Shown here: piece by piece, positions 33,961-42,738 of the stretch
Position numbering within the stretch: the first letter of the stretch is position 1
How the letters are laid out: every line of letters begins with the position of its first letter
Source: Puniceicoccaceae bacterium
GTDB lineage: Bacteria; Verrucomicrobiota; Verrucomicrobiia; Opitutales; JAFGAQ01
Assembly (NCBI GenBank): GCA_028285755.1
Contig: JANQOQ010000001.1
Location: 1-64,000, forward strand
Direction of reading: 5' to 3'
DNA length: 64,000 nucleotides
Program-made: the position numbers and the translations under genes
Notes under the pieces: model-generated
Seen by the model: only the letters and a program-made list of their open reading frames with translations
Told to the model about the DNA's origin: nothing
Database searches by the model: none

Positions 33961-36759
33961 ATGATAAATCTAAACTTCCCACTTTGTTTGTTACTCAGTT
34001 TATTCGTTTTTCATGCTGCCTATGCGTCCAAGGTGACGGAATCATGGCCCGGATACTGGATTGCCTATGAAAGGGAACAACTATCCGAGTATTCAGAATA
34101 TCTAGAGGATGCGTATTGGATATGGACTGAGAACCGAAGAGGTGTGCCGCATGAGCGGATGGCGAGTGCTCAAGAGGCAAATTTTCGCTACGAATTTGCA
34201 ATCGACAGACGTGAGGCCCTGTCAACGGCTGTAGCCTATATAACCGCTGACCATCAGTTGGCATTATCACTCAATGGTCATCCCATTTTGGAAAACCCTG
34301 ATTGGAATACTATATCGCACTTGGATTTGCTACCGTATATAAAAAGCGGGACCAATACGTTAACCGTAAAAGTTATAAATCGTAAAATACACGCTGAGGA
34401 TATTCGATCCAGGGCTGTCAATAATCCGGCAGGTCTAATTGCCAATATCCTACTAGAATATGTAGATGGCTCAACAGAGTCGATAGTGACTGATGAGTCT
34501 TGGGAAGTTGAAAATATACGGCTAAATAGGTGGGACCGGGCATCGACAAGTAGTTTTACTGGAATCGAAAAATGGAAGGAAATCGATGCGTATTCCAATC
34601 AGTGGTATTGCTACCGCAAAACGTTTGAGTGGAATTCCACACCTGAAAAAGCTATAGCCAGGATTGCGGTTGATTCCAAATATTGGCTATGGATAAATGG
34701 GGAAATGGTTGTATTTGAAGGCGGAGCGAAGCGCGGACCCACGCCCGATGACACTTACTACGATGAACTCGACTTAAGCCCCTATCTAAAGAGTGGGGAA
34801 AATACATTCGCCATATTGGCTTGGTATTGGGGGCGTGACGGCTTCAGTCATAATGACAGTGGTCATCATGGCCTCTATTTTGACTTGGCTAGTACTGAAG
34901 GGAAATCGGTCATTTCGGACAGTAGCTGGAAGGTGAGCAAACATACCGCCTTTAAAAACTCTTATGCGCCCTACCCAAACTATCGTTTGCCCGAGTTTAA
35001 CGTGCATTTTGATGCGCGCGATGATTTAGGGGACTGGTATTCAGAAGATTTTAGCGATCATCATTGGAATTATGCAGTTGAGCTGGGTCACCCACCGATA
35101 GCGCCCTGGAACCAGCTGTATGATCGACTTATACCCCAATGGAAGGATATTGGTCTGGTAGATTATGAGGATGCGCCGGAACTCCCATTTACAACAACTG
35201 AGGATACCGTATTGGAGCTTTCTTTGCCTTATAATGCCCAGGTGACGCCCTACTTTAAGATACGCTCGGAAGCAGGTAAACTCATTGATATGCGTATGGA
35301 TAATTATGTTGGAGGCAGTGAGCAGAGTATCCGCAGCGAGTATGTCACCAGGCATGGTTTGCAGGCATTTGAAACCCCTGCCTGGATGAATGGGCACAAG
35401 GTACAATATCGATTTCCGAGGGGCATAGAGATTCTCGATCTCAAGTATCGGGAAACCTCATTTGATGCGGAAATATTAGGCTCGTTTACCAGCGATAACG
35501 CCCAATTAAATGAGCTTTGGAAGCGCTCTATGCGCACGCTTTTGGTTTGCATGCGGGACACCTACTATGACTGCCCGGACCGTGAGCGTGCGCAGTGGTG
35601 GGGGGATGCCGTTATCCAATTGGGACAGACCTTTTATACGCTTGATCGCGGGGTAGATTCCCTGACAAAGAAAGCGATTCGCGAACTGGTCAATTGGCAA
35701 CGCCCGGATCACACGCTTTATTCGCCTATCCCATCTGCGAAGTGGTATTCAGAGCTGCCCGGGCAAATGCTTATGAGCATCGGCTATTATGGTTTCTGGA
35801 CGTATTATTTTTACTCAGGTGATATAGAAACTATAGAATACGCATATCCGCATTTGCGTAAATACCTGGAGCTATGGGAGATGGATGCGGATGGCCTTGT
35901 AGAGAATCGTCAAGGGGAATGGTACTGGGGGGATTGGGGTATAAATAAGGATACTCGCATACTCGATAATTGCTACTATTATATGGCTCTCAAAGGTGCC
36001 AAGCTCATGGCTCAAGTAATCGGTATTGATGAAGATGTTCGATTCTATGAAACCAGGATGGATTCGATTAAGCAAAATTTCGACCGTATATTTTGGCAGG
36101 GAAGTTACTACCGTTCGCCAGACCATAAGGGTGAGACTGATGATCGTGGTCACGGCCTCGCCGTGGTCGCCGGTATTGCAAATCCGGATAATTATGCTGC
36201 GATTGCTACTTTCCTGGAAAGTAATTATCACGCGAGCCCCTATGTGGAAAAATACATTTTAGAAGCACTGATTCAAATGGGTTATGTCGAACAGGCGATT
36301 GATCGCATGTTGAACCGCTACAGTACGCATCTGGCAGAGGATATTACCACTTTGTTTGAGGGTTGGGGTATAGGAAATGCCGGATTTGGGGGCGGAACCA
36401 TAAACCATAGCTGGTCCGGAGGTCCACTTACCCTTATGTCTCAATATATAGCAGGCATCGAACCCATTGAGGCTGGGTTTAAACGATTTCAGATTCGCCC
36501 ACGCCCGGGATCCCTAAAGCAAATCAGCGCAGACGTGCCTTCACCCTATGGGAAAATAGCGATCGATTTAAAGCTACAAGAAGACAGTATTATGCAAATG
36601 GTTGAGATACCTTCGAATACTATAGCAGAATTGAGCTTACCTATCCCAGACGGTAAAAGGGCACAAAAGATATTCATCAATAATCGCGAAGAAAGCTCGG
36701 CGGAATTAGAGTTAGGCACCGGACACTATCGCATATCAGCCGAGCTGATAGATCATTAA
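33961..36759 (+). CDS. GH78 alpha-L-rhamnosidase
   Basis: 932 residues with a signal peptide (1-22). Two N-terminal beta-sandwich modules (about 65-330) each contain the ALSLNGHPI/LWINGEMV type repeats found in rhamnosidases. The (alpha/alpha)6 domain carries the signature YYDCPDRERAQWWGDAVI near residue 536, with the acidic residues used for catalysis, and ends in a beta domain. It cleaves terminal alpha-L-rhamnose from oligosaccharides in the periplasm. Its base use is visibly more AT-rich than that of the preceding GH115 gene, and a 131-bp gap precedes it, so it may have a separate origin. Confidence 0.9.
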   Translation: MINLNFPLCLLLSLFVFHAAYASKVTESWPGYWIAYEREQLSEYSEYLEDAYWIWTENRRGVPHERMASAQEANFRYEFAIDRREALSTAVAYITADHQLALSLNGHPILENPDWNTISHLDLLPYIKSGTNTLTVKVINRKIHAEDIRSRAVNNPAGLIANILLEYVDGSTESIVTDESWEVENIRLNRWDRASTSSFTGIEKWKEIDAYSNQWYCYRKTFEWNSTPEKAIARIAVDSKYWLWINGEMVVFEGGAKRGPTPDDTYYDELDLSPYLKSGENTFAILAWYWGRDGFSHNDSGHHGLYFDLASTEGKSVISDSSWKVSKHTAFKNSYAPYPNYRLPEFNVHFDARDDLGDWYSEDFSDHHWNYAVELGHPPIAPWNQLYDRLIPQWKDIGLVDYEDAPELPFTTTEDTVLELSLPYNAQVTPYFKIRSEAGKLIDMRMDNYVGGSEQSIRSEYVTRHGLQAFETPAWMNGHKVQYRFPRGIEILDLKYRETSFDAEILGSFTSDNAQLNELWKRSMRTLLVCMRDTYYDCPDRERAQWWGDAVIQLGQTFYTLDRGVDSLTKKAIRELVNWQRPDHTLYSPIPSAKWYSELPGQMLMSIGYYGFWTYYFYSGDIETIEYAYPHLRKYLELWEMDADGLVENRQGEWYWGDWGINKDTRILDNCYYYMALKGAKLMAQVIGIDEDVRFYETRMDSIKQNFDRIFWQGSYYRSPDHKGETDDRGHGLAVVAGIANPDNYAAIATFLESNYHASPYVEKYILEALIQMGYVEQAIDRMLNRYSTHLAEDITTLFEGWGIGNAGFGGGTINHSWSGGPLTLMSQYIAGIEPIEAGFKRFQIRPRPGSLKQISADVPSPYGKIAIDLKLQEDSIMQMVEIPSNTIAELSLPIPDGKRAQKIFINNREESSAELELGTGHYRISAELIDH

Positions 36760-36919
36760 GACTACAGTTTTATTTAAGTAGACCGCAGAGAAAAGACTTA
36801 AGAGGTAAGTCGTATATGTACCAGGTTCTTTAGGTTATCGCTCTTAGCTAGTCCTTTCCCAATGAGTTTGTGAGGCAGGTGCTGGGTGAATAGCAGTGTA
36901 TGAATTTGGGAATGTTGGA

Positions 36920-37879
36920 CTACTCAGTGGCGTCGAGGAGGCCTTTGATGTAGCCGATGCCGAAGAGGTTTCCTGACATGCCGTAGCCGGGGGCGTCGTT
37001 GGCTTCATCGGCCATGGTGGGCACGTGGTCTGAGCGCAGGGGACAATTGAGACCCAGCTCTTTGTAAAGGCGGAACATGGCGGACATGTCTGTGGGGCCG
37101 TTGTCATGAAAGGTTTCGCGGAAGTCGGCGGGAGTGCCCACGACGTCGCGGATGTGTAGGAAGGCGATTTTACTGGCAGCGCCCCATTTTTGAGCGAGTG
37201 CGGGGACGTCCTCGCCCATGGTGGTATAGGTGCCCTGGCAGAATGTGAGCGCGTGGCTGGGGCTGTCTACGAGCGTAAGTGCGCGGTCTACGGCGGCGGC
37301 GCTGGTAAAGATGCGTGCGATGCCCCGGAGGGAGCTGACGGGCGGGTCGCAGGGGTGCAGGGCCATGGTGACTCCCACACTTTCGGCGATGGGAATAACG
37401 CGGGTGATGAAGTATTCGTAGTTTTCCCAGAGTTGCTTTGCGGTGATTGGCTCGCCTTCGGGCGGGAGCGCTTCGGCGTCTTTCCAGTTGAATGCGGTGA
37501 CGATGGCGTCGCCACGCTCTTTGACGTCCACGGCGGTGCGATACCAGCCCGTGACCATGAAGTTATAACAAAGGGTGCGGATACCGAGCTGCCCCATGTT
37601 TTCGAGCATGCGGCCGTAGCGCTCGATGTCTTCATCGCGCCCGGGGAGGCCACGCTTGATGCGGGACATATCGAACTGGTCCCCCTCCAGGCCGATAAGC
37701 TCGAGACCCGCACGCTCGAAGGTGCGCACGGAGGCTGCGAGCGAGTCGTAGTCCCACGGCGGGAGGTTGCCGGTGAGGTCGGTGGCGAGCTTTGCAAAGG
37801 CGTGGTCGACGCCCATTTGTTTGCAAAGCTGCCAACGGTGGTCGGGCTTATTGGTGAAGAACAGGTGGGTAAGCTTCAT
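36920..37879 (-). CDS. uxuA: Mannonate dehydratase
   Basis: 319 residues, shorter than most UxuA proteins (about 350-390). It converts D-mannonate to 2-keto-3-deoxy-D-gluconate. The barrel has the family segments LIGLEGDQFDMSRIKRGLPG (about 57-76), CYNFMVTGWYRT (about 99-110), MALHPCDPPV (about 171-180), CQGTYTTMGEDV and FLHIRDVVGTPADFRETFHD (about 234-253), with His and Cys/Asp residues positioned for metal binding. It follows the RraA-like gene by 48 bp on the same strand. Together with uxaC and the SDR gene it completes the route from glucuronate to KDG. The GC content is visibly higher than in the GH78 neighbour. Confidence 0.92.
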   Translation of the reverse strand: MKLTHLFFTNKPDHRWQLCKQMGVDHAFAKLATDLTGNLPPWDYDSLAASVRTFERAGLELIGLEGDQFDMSRIKRGLPGRDEDIERYGRMLENMGQLGIRTLCYNFMVTGWYRTAVDVKERGDAIVTAFNWKDAEALPPEGEPITAKQLWENYEYFITRVIPIAESVGVTMALHPCDPPVSSLRGIARIFTSAAAVDRALTLVDSPSHALTFCQGTYTTMGEDVPALAQKWGAASKIAFLHIRDVVGTPADFRETFHDNGPTDMSAMFRLYKELGLNCPLRSDHVPTMADEANDAPGYGMSGNLFGIGYIKGLLDATE

Positions 37880-37927
37880 GGGGGGCAGGGGATAATAAAT
37901 CGCTTTAAATCATTGATTATAAGCAGC

Positions 37928-38638
37928 TTAAAAGTAGCCGCCTTCTTCAGTGATTTCGTGGATGGTCTTGCCCTCTTTGACCCAACCGAAGATCTTCTTT
38001 TCGTTGCGTTTGATCTCCTCAGCGCGCAGAAGGACTTGTTCCGCGATCGCACGCGGCACGACGAGGACGCCGTCAATGTCACCCAGAATGATGTCCCCGG
38101 GGCGTACGTCCACAGTGCCGATTTTGATGGGGATCTGGTAGTGCGTGATCAGGCAGCGGCCCAGGCTGCCGTTGGAGATGCGGTATTTGTAAAATACAGG
38201 AAACTCAGCGTCGAGGATCTGGAAGGTATCGCGGATGCCGCCGTCGATGCAGGCCGCACGCACGCCCATACGCTTCGCGGTGGCAGTCATCACGCCGCCC
38301 CAGAGGGTCGCCTTTTCGTCCTGCGTGGTATCCCAAACGACGAAGCTGTCTTCGTGGAGCTCGTCGAGCATCTGCGTGCGGAACTCCATTTCACCGGTGA
38401 TCTTGGCATTGGGTGCGCTTTTTACAGTGAATGCCAAACCGGCAACGGTACGGTACTCGCGCAGGGGCATGATATGCCCGGGCAGTGCCTGGTCGAGCAG
38501 CACAAACTCGCGCAGCACGTCATTTACGGCACCCGTGTAGAGCGCTTCGTAGCGCGAGAGCATCTCTTTAAGCGGAATCGTGAATTCGACTTTGGCGACA
38601 TTTTCGCGCTGTTCGATGAGTTGATCGAGGTTCATCAT
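37928..38638 (-). CDS. RraA-like class II aldolase-family protein
   Basis: 236 residues from the ATG at 38638, preceded by a good ribosome-binding site (GAGGTG); upstream ATGs at 38671 and 38743 have none. The RraA/HMG-aldolase fold signature is intact: VRAACIDGGIRDT with the catalytic Arg and Asp, and DIILGDIDGVLVVP. Members with these residues cleave 4-hydroxy-2-oxo acids to pyruvate or decarboxylate oxaloacetate; those lacking them regulate RNase E. The gene is co-directional with uxuA and divergent from an IclR gene, so an aldolase role on a 2-keto-3-deoxy sugar acid is likely but unproven. Confidence 0.82.
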   Translation of the reverse strand: MMNLDQLIEQRENVAKVEFTIPLKEMLSRYEALYTGAVNDVLREFVLLDQALPGHIMPLREYRTVAGLAFTVKSAPNAKITGEMEFRTQMLDELHEDSFVVWDTTQDEKATLWGGVMTATAKRMGVRAACIDGGIRDTFQILDAEFPVFYKYRISNGSLGRCLITHYQIPIKIGTVDVRPGDIILGDIDGVLVVPRAIAEQVLLRAEEIKRNEKKIFGWVKEGKTIHEITEEGGYF

Positions 38639-38767
38639 ACCCACCTCTTTTTTGTAATCGTCGGTGCTCATATAAAGATACTGTTGTTGGTTTTTATTTA
38701 GTATTGATGAATTCAATCGTGGGCGCTTTAATTTCAAAAACAAGTCATTCTAATTTCTCATTTGAAA

Positions 38768-39535
38768 ATGACTAAGCACGAAAATCACCAAATTCCTGTC
38801 CTCAAACGAGCGCTCACGATACTCGATTACCTGGCGAATCACCCCCAGGATCGTACGATCAAAGGCATGGCATACGAGCTCGGCATTCCCCACACCACGT
38901 GCTACCGGATCGTGCAGACTCTCGTCGGCCATAATTGGCTGCGACCGGAGGCGCACGGCAACTATAATATCGCTCTGGGGCTCATCCCCCTTTTTGAGAC
39001 AATCACGCATCAACGGGTATTGCTGGAGTATTTGAAAGCACCTTGCGATGAACTTGCGGAAGCTACGGGGCTTAGCGCAAAAGTTTCCATGCCCCAGGGG
39101 GACTACGTCACCACGCTCTACTATGCAATGCCGCAAAGGCCGACTGCGCTCGCCTCAAAGCTTGGCTTCTCCAATCACCTCTGCATCGGCTCCACGGGCA
39201 CAGCATGCCTCTACACCCGCTCAGATGATGAAATCCACCGCATCATAAAAACGGCAGATGCCAGCACCTGGGAGCATCAGGACCAAAAGGAACTTTGGAA
39301 ACGCATCCACCAATTGCGGGACAAGGGATACTGCCTGGACACCGGCTCCTACTCCCCAGAAGTCTGCGCAATGTCTGCACCCATCCTGCAAACCGGCAAT
39401 CAAATCGCTGCAGTGATTACGATTATGGGCTTCCCGAAGGACTTCTACGGAGACATCAGAGAAACCCTGGGGCCTACCCTCATTCAAAAAGCCAGTGAGT
39501 GCTCCAATATAATCGCTAAAACCACGGATAGTTAG
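38768..39535 (+). CDS. IclR-family transcriptional regulator (second copy)
   Basis: 255 residues from the ATG at 38768; a TTG at 38762 would add two residues. The winged helix (about 9-65, MAYELGIPHTTCYRIVQTL) is followed by the ligand-binding domain with SMPQGDYVTTLYYAMPQR and the C-terminal SYSPEVCAMSAPILQ. It is divergent from the rraA-like/uxuA pair with about 100 bp to the chosen rraA start. A short inverted repeat CATTT-GA-AAATG overlaps its start codon, as in the other IclR gene. It probably controls the divergent pair in response to a sugar-acid intermediate. Confidence 0.9.
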   Translation: MTKHENHQIPVLKRALTILDYLANHPQDRTIKGMAYELGIPHTTCYRIVQTLVGHNWLRPEAHGNYNIALGLIPLFETITHQRVLLEYLKAPCDELAEATGLSAKVSMPQGDYVTTLYYAMPQRPTALASKLGFSNHLCIGSTGTACLYTRSDDEIHRIIKTADASTWEHQDQKELWKRIHQLRDKGYCLDTGSYSPEVCAMSAPILQTGNQIAAVITIMGFPKDFYGDIRETLGPTLIQKASECSNIIAKTTDS

Positions 39536-39545
39536 ATAGATCCTG

Positions 39546-41249
39546 CTAAGTAATACGCTTAGACCTACCCTTGCTGGTCATACCGATCCCCGGATTAAAA
39601 GTATTCGTTGGATCAAGCTCCTCGTAAAAGTTTTTGAGAGTTTGCTCGGCCTCATACATATGACCGACGTTGTGCTCGGCAGGATATTTTGCCCCTTTTT
39701 CATCGAGCAGTTCTAGCAGTTTGGCTTTCATTGCCTTGGTATCCGTGCCCTTCTTGAAGATATAATCCTGATGAAATACATGGCACATAAAGTGCCCGTA
39801 ATAGAGGGCTAAATCCAGATTCTCAGAAATCTCTTCGGGCAATTCTTCTATCCATTTTTCATCACTTCCTAAAAGTGCAATATCCAGTGCAAGCACTTCT
39901 TCGGTAGATTTCTGATGCATGTTTTGGTAGCGGATTGCAGCTCCCGCAGCCGCAAATCGATGTAGCAAAGCTGCTTTCTGTTCCTCAGGATTACACTCAA
40001 TGCACTCCACATCGTCATTATTCTTCCATACAGAATCGATGTACGCCCGTGCTTCGGCAATCCCCTCATCGCTCATGTTTAACAAAAGGTAATACTTATA
40101 TTTATCCCTAAACTCGAGTAGCCTCTTGGGTAGATGCGAAGGAAAGAGTCGGCTCACACTGTAGAGCAGCATATCCGGAATAAACTTTGGCAGAAAAGGA
40201 ACCTTGTTCAACAAATACTCCATATTGGATTTCAGGGCATACGCTTTCGGCAAATTCGATGTTCCCAGGTATTTTATGGATAGGTAAACATCTTTCCCAT
40301 ACTTCTCAGCCACGGTAAAAATCTCACGATTCATATACTCACACATCTCAGGCAATTCATTGAAATTTTGAAGAATATGCCTACGCAGCGAAGTAAAGTG
40401 AGCCGGATCATTGGAACCCAAATAAAATAGCTGTGTTTTCTGGGGGACGGGATAAGTGTCCAGCCTCACCGCAAATGCAGCCACTTTCCCCGCACTCCCA
40501 CTGACGTCACAAAGCCTGCCCGGATCCGCATTGTATCGATTGGGGACATCCGATTCCAGATTGCGAATACGATGTTGATATTCACGGTCCGAAGCGAGTT
40601 TTTCCATATCCCCAATATCCTCATCTGGGATTTCCCCGCGGTCGAGGCTCGCAAAAATCTCCTCAGGCATATCTCCCAGGTTTTTAATTCCGAGGTTATT
40701 GATCAACTCAAGCTTTCCGGCTTCATTTACCTTCGCAAACAAAGACAGCTCAGTGTAAGAGGAGCCGCGTTTACACAAAGCGCCCCCCGCATTATTGGCG
40801 ATACCCCCCACAATCGTCGCCCCGATGGATGTCGAACCAATCACCGAATGGGGGACGCGGTTAACACTCTTAAGCACTTGCTCGAGCTCATGCAACGTTG
40901 ACCCGGGAAGTGCCAGGATTTGCTTACCCCCATCAAGAAGGATAATTTTCTTAATTTTGGATGTGTTGATAATCACAACATCCCGATCGTAGTCGAACCC
41001 ACTCGGGCACGACCCCTCGGTCAGTCCGGTTTTCGTCCCCTGCATAATGATGACACAACCGGCATCCACACAGTATTGCAGAACCCTCCAATACTCTTGC
41101 AGGGTTGTTGGAAAAACAACGGCAATCGCGCTCCCGAAGCCTGAACGAAATCCCGAACGATAATAGGCAGTCTTCCATTCCTTAGTCAGGAGATTGCGCT
41201 TACCAACAACATTACACAGCTCATTAACAAGGTTTGTCTTTGGGGTCAT
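39546..41249 (-). CDS. dld: Quinone-dependent D-lactate dehydrogenase
   Basis: 567 residues from the ATG at 41249, which aligns with the E. coli Dld start; the frame continues upstream to 41321 without homology. Dld is a membrane-associated FAD enzyme that oxidises D-lactate to pyruvate and passes electrons to quinone. The FAD-binding part shows MQGTKTGLTEGSCPSGFDYD and HSVIGSTSIGATIVGGIANN, and the C-terminal part FGHFMCHVFHQDY-like and YPAEHNVGHMYEA segments, all characteristic. It is convergent with the second IclR gene. Two inverted repeats lie just upstream. Confidence 0.95.
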   Translation of the reverse strand: MTPKTNLVNELCNVVGKRNLLTKEWKTAYYRSGFRSGFGSAIAVVFPTTLQEYWRVLQYCVDAGCVIIMQGTKTGLTEGSCPSGFDYDRDVVIINTSKIKKIILLDGGKQILALPGSTLHELEQVLKSVNRVPHSVIGSTSIGATIVGGIANNAGGALCKRGSSYTELSLFAKVNEAGKLELINNLGIKNLGDMPEEIFASLDRGEIPDEDIGDMEKLASDREYQHRIRNLESDVPNRYNADPGRLCDVSGSAGKVAAFAVRLDTYPVPQKTQLFYLGSNDPAHFTSLRRHILQNFNELPEMCEYMNREIFTVAEKYGKDVYLSIKYLGTSNLPKAYALKSNMEYLLNKVPFLPKFIPDMLLYSVSRLFPSHLPKRLLEFRDKYKYYLLLNMSDEGIAEARAYIDSVWKNNDDVECIECNPEEQKAALLHRFAAAGAAIRYQNMHQKSTEEVLALDIALLGSDEKWIEELPEEISENLDLALYYGHFMCHVFHQDYIFKKGTDTKAMKAKLLELLDEKGAKYPAEHNVGHMYEAEQTLKNFYEELDPTNTFNPGIGMTSKGRSKRIT

Positions 41250-41266
41250 GCTGATAATTTGGGGCA

Positions 41267-41301
41267 GCCAAATGATTTTGGCAAATAAAAGAAAATTTGC
41301 C
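41267..41301. promoter_or_regulatory. Paired inverted repeats upstream of dld
   Basis: GCCAAA-TGAT-TTTGGC (41267-41282) overlaps GGCAAAT-N8-ATTTGCC (41280-41301). All arms are exact and share the GGCAAA-like half site. They lie 18-52 bp before the dld start codon, where a regulator would act. Confidence 0.5.
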
Positions 41302-41404
41302 TGAGAATGTGATGCTCCCATTTGCTTCTAGCCACATGAGAGCATCTTGGCATGCCATCGAATGGATGAGGGAAACCACCGTAGCGGCCCCACTTATTCA
41401 ACCT

Positions 41405-42691
41405 TCAAGTTCCGCCGCCTCGGGCACTCTCTTGAAGCACTTTATTCTCATTTTGAATACGCTCCAATTGCTGGGAACTCAACCCCTGAGAGTAATGAAA
41501 CTCCGGACTAAATTTAATATAGTGCTCCTTCAATTGATCGTCATGAATATCCTGACTGAGATCACAGTCAAATCGGACTAAAATTGAATGATTGCGACTC
41601 CAGTCCCCGGCAGCATTGGTGAAATGAGACAAACCCCACGTAATGCCGCGCCCATCCCTTGTATCTGTAAATGCATCCGCTATGTAAGGGCCAGCCGCAA
41701 TCGGCAAAAGCTCCGTAATCGCTGCAATTTCAAAGTTCACCCAGTCCTCTGCATATTGGATCGTGTGATGCTCCATACCATCCCGTTGAACAATGGCTGC
41801 CACTCCTTCCTTAAATGGGAAGAGAGTGGTTTCATGCCCTGAATTGATAACCGGGTTGAGCGGATGCTTCTTAAAAGGCCCCAACGGATGTTCTGCAATG
41901 GCCAGGCCTTGCATACGTACTTTGGTAGGCTTTTTATCCGGTCGGGTATCAAAATCCGATTTGTAGTAGAGATAGATTTTACCATCGTGGACCAGCGGAT
42001 AAGGATCATGAATGGAATGCTGGTCCCACTCACCGGGAGCTCCGTTGGGAATCACGATCTTATTGGCGGCCGTCCAGGGGCCATCCGGCGAATCGGCCCA
42101 TGAAACAGCGACCGGGCAAAAATCCCCCCGCGTGCCACTCGCTTCCATAAACGCCTGATAATAAAGGTAATACTTCCCTTCCCAAACCAAAATATCGGTG
42201 GTTGTCACAGAACGCCAGCCGGGCTGGGGCTTGGGGGGGCGGGGTACGGCTACACCCTGCTCCTCCCAGTTAAAACCATCTTTCGAGGTAGCATAATAGA
42301 TATCCGCCAAATCCCAATCCGCAGAGGGGATGACATCTGTAGCCTCCTTCGCTCGTGCCATCCCAATCGCCTTATGGCCGGTATTTCGAAAGGTATACCA
42401 CACGTAATATTTACCATTGGCAAAAATCACCTTAGATGGATCGCGACGCGTAACCGTTCCATCCCCGTCATTATAGTCAAAACCCTTAAGCTCTGTGTAT
42501 TTGAATTGGGTAAAGAGCTCATTTTGAGCAGGACGATTACTCAGATAATCATAGTTACGTTCTACCGCTGCGCTCAATGGGCGATCCGGTTTTTCCTCCG
42601 GCATAAGGTAAGGAAACGCTTCAGTCTCTTTCGCAAACAGAGAACCTGCTATGAAAGTGAAGCCAAGGAGTAAAAAGATTGATTTTTTCAT
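41405..42691 (-). CDS. GH117-like exo-hydrolase
   Basis: 428 residues from the ATG at 42691, which begins a signal peptide (MKKSIFLLLGFTFIAGSLFA). The five-bladed beta-propeller segments RRDPSKVIFANGKYYVWYT (82-100), HSIHDPYPLVHDGKIYLYY (about 220-238) and GHETTLFPFKEG fit GH117, known for 3,6-anhydro-L-galactosidases on agar oligosaccharides; the related GH43 superfamily is the alternative. It is last in the minus-strand operon after the sulfatase and aldo/keto reductase genes, so the substrate is probably a desulfated red-algal or similar oligosaccharide. Confidence 0.72.
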   Translation of the reverse strand: MKKSIFLLLGFTFIAGSLFAKETEAFPYLMPEEKPDRPLSAAVERNYDYLSNRPAQNELFTQFKYTELKGFDYNDGDGTVTRRDPSKVIFANGKYYVWYTFRNTGHKAIGMARAKEATDVIPSADWDLADIYYATSKDGFNWEEQGVAVPRPPKPQPGWRSVTTTDILVWEGKYYLYYQAFMEASGTRGDFCPVAVSWADSPDGPWTAANKIVIPNGAPGEWDQHSIHDPYPLVHDGKIYLYYKSDFDTRPDKKPTKVRMQGLAIAEHPLGPFKKHPLNPVINSGHETTLFPFKEGVAAIVQRDGMEHHTIQYAEDWVNFEIAAITELLPIAAGPYIADAFTDTRDGRGITWGLSHFTNAAGDWSRNHSILVRFDCDLSQDIHDDQLKEHYIKFSPEFHYSQGLSSQQLERIQNENKVLQESARGGGT

Positions 42692-42738
42692 AGTTTTAAA
42701 AGGGGCAAATAGCACAGATACTCTTTGTAAACGGGCAT

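Noticed and set aside
37190-38701. A 503-codon open frame on the plus strand
   Set aside because: It lies antisense to uxuA and the RraA-like gene, both of which have clear family motifs. Its translation has no recognisable domain and reflects the GC-rich codon use of the real genes.
41249-41321. A longer D-lactate dehydrogenase start
   Set aside because: The extension has no counterpart in Dld and runs through the inverted repeats upstream of the gene.
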